Positions 12,239 to 15,179 of a stretch of DNA of 15,179 bases are shown here, piece after piece. Origin of the DNA: Clostridium sp. CAG:1013 (lineage in GTDB: Bacteria; Bacillota; Clostridia; Oscillospirales; Acutalibacteraceae); contig HF972650.1 of NCBI GenBank assembly GCA_000432995.1, positions 1 through 15,179 on the forward strand, read 5' to 3'. The notes below the pieces were generated by a model. That model was not told the DNA's origin. It ran no database searches and was given only the letters and a program-made list of their open reading frames with translations. Numbering within the stretch: the first letter of the stretch is position 1; each line of letters begins with the position of its first letter. A program made the position numbers and the translations under genes.

Positions 12239-13117
12239 ATGCTTTACACAGTTTCAAACGGCAAGTACACCGCTCAGGTAGATTCCACCGGCGCCCAGCT
12301 GGTTTCCCTGAAAGGACCGGATGGCTTTGAGTACATTTGGACCGGCGATCCTGCTTATTGGAAGGGACATGCTCCGGTGTTGTTCCCCATTGTGGGAGGA
12401 CTGCGGGACAACAAAGCTTTGTTGGATGGCCAATGGGTAGAGATGGGCCGTCACGGTTTTGCCCGGCACCAGGAATTTTCCCCGGCGGAGCAGGGGGAGG
12501 GGGTTCTTTCCCTGAAGCTGACTCCCAATGAGGAGACCAAGAAATGTTATCCCTTCGACTTCGCTTTTACAGTCACCTACGCTCTGACGGAGACGGGCTA
12601 TACCACCACCTTCACCGTGGAAAATACCGGTGATCGGCCTATGCCTTTCGTGGTGGGAGGTCATCCTGGATTCAATGTCCCGGTGGATGAGAAAGCGGCT
12701 TTCGAGGACTATGTTATCCGTTTTGAGAAGGAGGAGACCCAGCGCTGCCCGGTGATCCAGCTGGACACCTGTCTGCTGGACCCCACCCAGACCGCTTTTG
12801 AGATGACCTCCCAACGGGACATCCCTCTGCAGCACAGCCTGTTCTACCAGGACGCTCTGGTGTTCGAGGGGCTGAATTCCTCCACCGTGGCACTGGTGAA
12901 CCCCTCCACCGGCAAGGGTGTGGAGATGGAATTTTCCCAGTTCCCGCTTTTAGGCATCTGGTCCTGCGTCAACGATGGTCCCTACGTGTGCTTGGAGCCC
13001 TGGACAGGCTGCGCTACACAGACCACGGAAGGGGACAAGTTCGAGGAAAAGAAGGGCATGGAGCTTTTGCCCGCCGGGGAGAAGCGATCCTATTCCTTCC
13101 AGGTGCGGTTCTTGTAA
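12239..13117 (+). CDS. Aldose 1-epimerase family protein (LacX/GalM-like)
   Basis: Probably interconverts alpha and beta anomers of hexoses or hexose phosphates in the cytoplasm. It has 292 residues, the length of the shorter LacX/YeaD-like branch. Marks are YWKGHAPVLFPIVGGL (40-55), RHGFARHQEF with His72, GGHPGFNVP (140-148) with His142, and LEPWTGCATQT near the end with the catalytic Glu of the family. AAGGAGGAG precedes the ATG. Transcribed alone from its own promoter, divergent from dtd, and followed by a terminator. Together with the GH27 enzyme it hints at use of galactosides, but no galK or galT is seen, so substrate specificity is open. Confidence 0.9.
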   Translation: MLYTVSNGKYTAQVDSTGAQLVSLKGPDGFEYIWTGDPAYWKGHAPVLFPIVGGLRDNKALLDGQWVEMGRHGFARHQEFSPAEQGEGVLSLKLTPNEETKKCYPFDFAFTVTYALTETGYTTTFTVENTGDRPMPFVVGGHPGFNVPVDEKAAFEDYVIRFEKEETQRCPVIQLDTCLLDPTQTAFEMTSQRDIPLQHSLFYQDALVFEGLNSSTVALVNPSTGKGVEMEFSQFPLLGIWSCVNDGPYVCLEPWTGCATQTTEGDKFEEKKGMELLPAGEKRSYSFQVRFL

Positions 13118-13170
13118 TTTTCCCTCCACGGCAGACAGAAATTCTACCTTTGAAAAAACAAAAAGCGCCT

Positions 13171-13204
13171 CAAAAGGACAGCGGAGTGTTTCGCTGTCTT
13201 TTTT
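13171..13204 (+). terminator. Terminator of the epimerase gene
   Basis: GACAGCG (13177-13183) pairs with CGCTGTC (13192-13198), extended by AAAAG with TTTTT, eight-base loop, T-run to 13204. It is the expected 3' end of the epimerase message. Confidence 0.9.
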
Positions 13205-13227
13205 GTTTGTCCTGAAAGAATAGGGAA

Positions 13228-13249
13228 TATAGGCAAACGTTCGCCTGTA
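13228..13249. promoter_or_regulatory. Operator-like palindrome
   Basis: Nine of eleven positions of each half pair symmetrically. The core AGGCAAACGTTCGCCT (13231-13246) has one mismatch around central AACGTT. The length and symmetry suit a dimeric repressor site, though it lies about 90 bases upstream of the visible -10. Confidence 0.4.
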
Positions 13250-13290
13250 CAAAACGAAACGATTTTGACCTGTTTTTTCAGCGAAATACC

Positions 13291-13325
13291 GAAGGGGAAA
13301 TTTGTAAAACCCCCTTCCCTTTTTT
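13291..13325 (+). terminator. Terminator-like hairpin before the ABC promoter
   Basis: GAAGGGG (13291-13297) pairs with CCCCTTC (13311-13317) around a 13-base A/T-rich loop, then CC and six T's (13320-13325). It may back up the epimerase terminator, or end a short transcript begun near the palindrome. Confidence 0.5.
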
Positions 13326-13336
13326 GAAACGAGGGC

Positions 13337-13342
13337 TATAAT
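13337..13342 (+). promoter_or_regulatory. -10 element of the ABC exporter promoter
   Basis: Perfect TATAAT, but the -35 region is poor (TTCCCT at 13315-13320, 16-base spacer, 3 of 6). A weak -35 with a perfect -10 is typical of activator-dependent promoters. The leader to the ATG is about 100 bases. Confidence 0.55.
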
Positions 13343-13362
13343 TATGAAAGCCTGAAAACAAG

Positions 13363-13429
13363 GTTTTCTCCCTGAGGACTCTGTCTTTTGGGGAGAGAAA
13401 AACAGTGATCGCGCCGGGAGCCGCCCGGC
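13363..13429 (+). other. Two hairpins in the ABC exporter leader
   Basis: GTTTTCTCCC (13363-13372) can pair with GGGAGAGAAAAAC (13391-13403) with a small bulge. GCCGGG (13413-13418) pairs with CCCGGC (13424-13429) around AGCCG, 8 bases before the GGGAGGAG ribosome site. No T-run follows. Confidence 0.4.
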
Positions 13430-13448
13430 ACGAGAGGGAGGAGAAATT

Positions 13449-15179
13449 ATGTTTCAGCTAAAGTGGGTTTGGAAGCAAATGGAAGGCTTCCGAAAACGAT
13501 ACGTTTTCGCCCTGTGCTCCACAGCGGTGCTTTCCGTGCTGGCGCTTGGCAACTCTGTCATCACCGCCAACATTATGGACACCGTTTTCGAGCCACTGAC
13601 GCAAACAGGTGTGGTGACGGATGAAGTGATTCACCACCTTCTGTTTCTTGTGGCGGTGCTGGTGGGATTTACCCTGTTCCGCACCAGCTTCAACTACTGT
13701 TCCGTAATCACCTATGAAACCTGTTCCCAGAAACTGATCTACAAGCTGCGCCGGGACCTGTATAAAAACATGCAGGAGCAGGATCAGGACTTCTACGGTA
13801 AAAACCGCACCGGCGACCTGATGACCCGCCTCACCGGCGACATGGACATGATCCGCTTCGCGGTAGCCTGGGTGCTGCGGCAGCTAATCGACTGCTCGGT
13901 GCTGTTTTTGACCACCTCCATCACCTTCCTGGTGACGGACTGGCTCTTCGCTCTGTCCATGCTGGCAGTGACGCCTATCATTTTCGCTCTGACCTACGCC
14001 TTCTCCAAACGGGTCCATCCCCTGTACGTGGACCTGCGGGAGCGGCTCTCCCAGCTGAATACCCGCGCCCAGGAGAATATTTCCGGCAACCGTGTGGTGA
14101 AGGCTTTTGCCCGGGAAGATTATGAGATCGACCGGTTCGACGAGAAGAACACCGACTACAAAAAAGCCAACACCAAGGCTTCCTTGCTGTGGCTGAAGTT
14201 CAGCCCCTACATCGACGGCCTTTCCCAGTCCTTGTCCATTGCTGTGCTGTTGGTGGGTGGTGCGTTCCTCATCTCCGGACGGATCTCCATTGGCACTTTC
14301 ACTCTATTCAACTCCCTTACCTGGACGTTGACCAACCCCATGCGTATGCTGGGCATGCACCTGAATGATCTCCAGCGGTTCTTCGCCAGCTCCACCAAGA
14401 TCATCGAGCTGTACTACGCCAAGTCTACCATCACATCTCGCCCCGACGCCAAGCCGGTGGATACCCGCATGAAGGGGGAGATCGACTTCAAAGGAGTGGA
14501 TCTGGATCTGCATGGTATGCCTGTTCTGCGGGACATCAACCTGCACATCAAGCCCGGGGAGACTGTGGCCATCATGGGACCCACCGGTTCCGGCAAGACC
14601 TCTCTGGTGAACTTGATCCCTCGTTTCACCGATGTGACCAACGGCACCCTGTCCATCGACGGTACCCCTGTGGGGCTGTATGATCTCCACGGACTGCGCC
14701 ACTCTATCGGTATCGCTACCCAGGACGTGTTCCTGTTCTCCGATACGGTGGACGGCAACATCGCCTACGGTGACAGTTCCCTGTCGGAAGAGGACGTGAA
14801 GCGCTACGCTAAAATGGCGGACGTGGACTTTGTGGAAAAACTGCCCGACGGCTTCGACACCCTCATTGGCGAACGTGGCACCGGTTTGTCCGGTGGTCAG
14901 AAACAGCGTATCGCCCTGGCCCGCGCCCTGGCGGTGCGTCCTTCCATTTTGATCCTGGACGATACCACCTCCGCTGTGGACCTGGAAACAGAAAAATACA
15001 TCCAGGAGCAGCTTGCCAACCTGGACTTCCCCTGCACCAAGATCATCGTGGCTCAGCGTATCTCCACCACCAAGCGTGCGGATAAGATCGTGGTGCTGGA
15101 TAAGGGGCAGATCGCCGATATCGGCACCCACGAGGAGCTGTCCCAGCGGCCCGGCTATTACCGGGAAGTGTTCCTGCTG
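13449..15179 (+). CDS. ABC exporter half-transporter, degenerate-site subunit (3' end outside)
   Basis: Fused membrane and ATPase domains of a multidrug/lipid-type exporter; 577 residues are visible and the frame stays open to the window edge. The membrane domain (about 1-320) has the coupling-region motif DFYGKNRTGDLMTRLTGDMDMIR and QENISGNRVVKAFAREDYE. The nucleotide-binding domain has Walker A GPTGSGKT (377-384), Q-loop TQDVFLFSDTV, signature LSGGQKQR (480-487), Walker B ILILDDTTSAVD (500-511) and VAQRIST (534-540). Asp505 stands where the catalytic Glu normally is, and Gln536 replaces the switch His, as in TM287 of the TM287/288 heterodimer. The ATG follows GGGAGGAG. An equally large partner gene is expected directly downstream. 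The transported substrate is unknown. Confidence 0.93.
   Translation, partial: MFQLKWVWKQMEGFRKRYVFALCSTAVLSVLALGNSVITANIMDTVFEPLTQTGVVTDEVIHHLLFLVAVLVGFTLFRTSFNYCSVITYETCSQKLIYKLRRDLYKNMQEQDQDFYGKNRTGDLMTRLTGDMDMIRFAVAWVLRQLIDCSVLFLTTSITFLVTDWLFALSMLAVTPIIFALTYAFSKRVHPLYVDLRERLSQLNTRAQENISGNRVVKAFAREDYEIDRFDEKNTDYKKANTKASLLWLKFSPYIDGLSQSLSIAVLLVGGAFLISGRISIGTFTLFNSLTWTLTNPMRMLGMHLNDLQRFFASSTKIIELYYAKSTITSRPDAKPVDTRMKGEIDFKGVDLDLHGMPVLRDINLHIKPGETVAIMGPTGSGKTSLVNLIPRFTDVTNGTLSIDGTPVGLYDLHGLRHSIGIATQDVFLFSDTVDGNIAYGDSSLSEEDVKRYAKMADVDFVEKLPDGFDTLIGERGTGLSGGQKQRIALARALAVRPSILILDDTTSAVDLETEKYIQEQLANLDFPCTKIIVAQRISTTKRADKIVVLDKGQIADIGTHEELSQRPGYYREVFLL

Larger units (their letters stand above)
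13205..13448 (+). other. Non-coding stretch before the ABC exporter
   Basis: About 240 bases without a credible gene. It holds, in order, a near-perfect palindrome (13228-13249), a terminator-like hairpin (13291-13325), a -10 TATAAT (13337-13342), and a leader with two hairpins. It is less GC-rich than the flanks. Confidence 0.6.

Noticed and set aside
14304..15131. Minus-strand open frame of 275 codons opposite the ABC exporter
   Set aside because: Entirely within the exporter coding region, whose Walker and signature motifs prove the plus frame.
1..15179. tRNA, rRNA, CRISPR array, insertion sequence or phage attachment site
   Set aside because: No cloverleaf, rRNA segment, regularly spaced repeats, transposase or integrase was found by reading either strand.

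Overview
The window looks like chromosomal DNA of a moderately GC-rich Gram-positive anaerobe of the class Clostridia, most probably Oscillospiraceae (Flavonifractor/Lawsonibacter-like). This placement is an inference. It rests on strong GGAGG ribosome sites, TTG starts, a YwiB-argS pair as in Bacillus, a Zn-type L33, L10-leader attenuation, and a DUF5655 / acyltransferase-domain / small P-loop protein cluster of a kind I associate with gut Clostridia. I see no rRNA, tRNA, CRISPR array, insertion sequence or phage gene.

Region 1 (1-2920, minus strand) is a four-gene operon, ddl-murI-ywiB-argS. It supplies D-Ala-D-Ala and D-Glu for peptidoglycan, then a YwiB/DUF1934 beta-barrel protein, then arginyl-tRNA synthetase, which is cut by the window edge. 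It has its own promoter near 2886-2914 and is divergent from region 2.

Region 2 (2955-3815, plus) is one unrecognised 261-residue protein with a very lysine-rich tail. Region 3 (3901-7630, plus) is the core information-processing cluster rpmG-secE-nusG-rplK-rplA-rplJ-rplL. A strong promoter sits before rpmG. A probable L1-type autoregulatory leader precedes rplK. A second promoter plus a canonical L10 leader with an attenuator precedes rplJ, and an intrinsic terminator follows rplL. Unusually, rpoB does not follow rplL.

Region 4 (7674-9705, plus) is accessory. A cytoplasmic GH27 alpha-galactosidase is translationally coupled to a 67-residue four-cysteine protein. A separately promoted small exported/membrane protein of unknown family follows.

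Region 5 (9718-12145, minus) is a second operon: dtd (D-aminoacyl-tRNA deacylase), a NAT_N/GNAT_C-type acyltransferase-domain protein, a DUF5655 protein and a small P-loop kinase-like protein, closed by its own terminator.

Region 6 (12175-15179, plus) holds an aldose-1-epimerase (LacX/GalM-like) gene, divergently promoted from dtd, then a 331-base intergenic stretch with two terminator-like hairpins and a palindrome. Last comes the first 577 residues of an ABC exporter half-transporter whose ATP site is of the degenerate type (Asp for Glu, Gln for His). This predicts a heterodimer whose partner gene lies just outside the window.

No dramatic new system is evident. The best leads are the break of rplL-rpoB linkage, the Asn-to-Gly change at the first active-site cysteine of glutamate racemase, the unknown lysine-rich protein, the TGTAAC repeats before the small membrane protein, and the operator-like palindrome before the ABC exporter.
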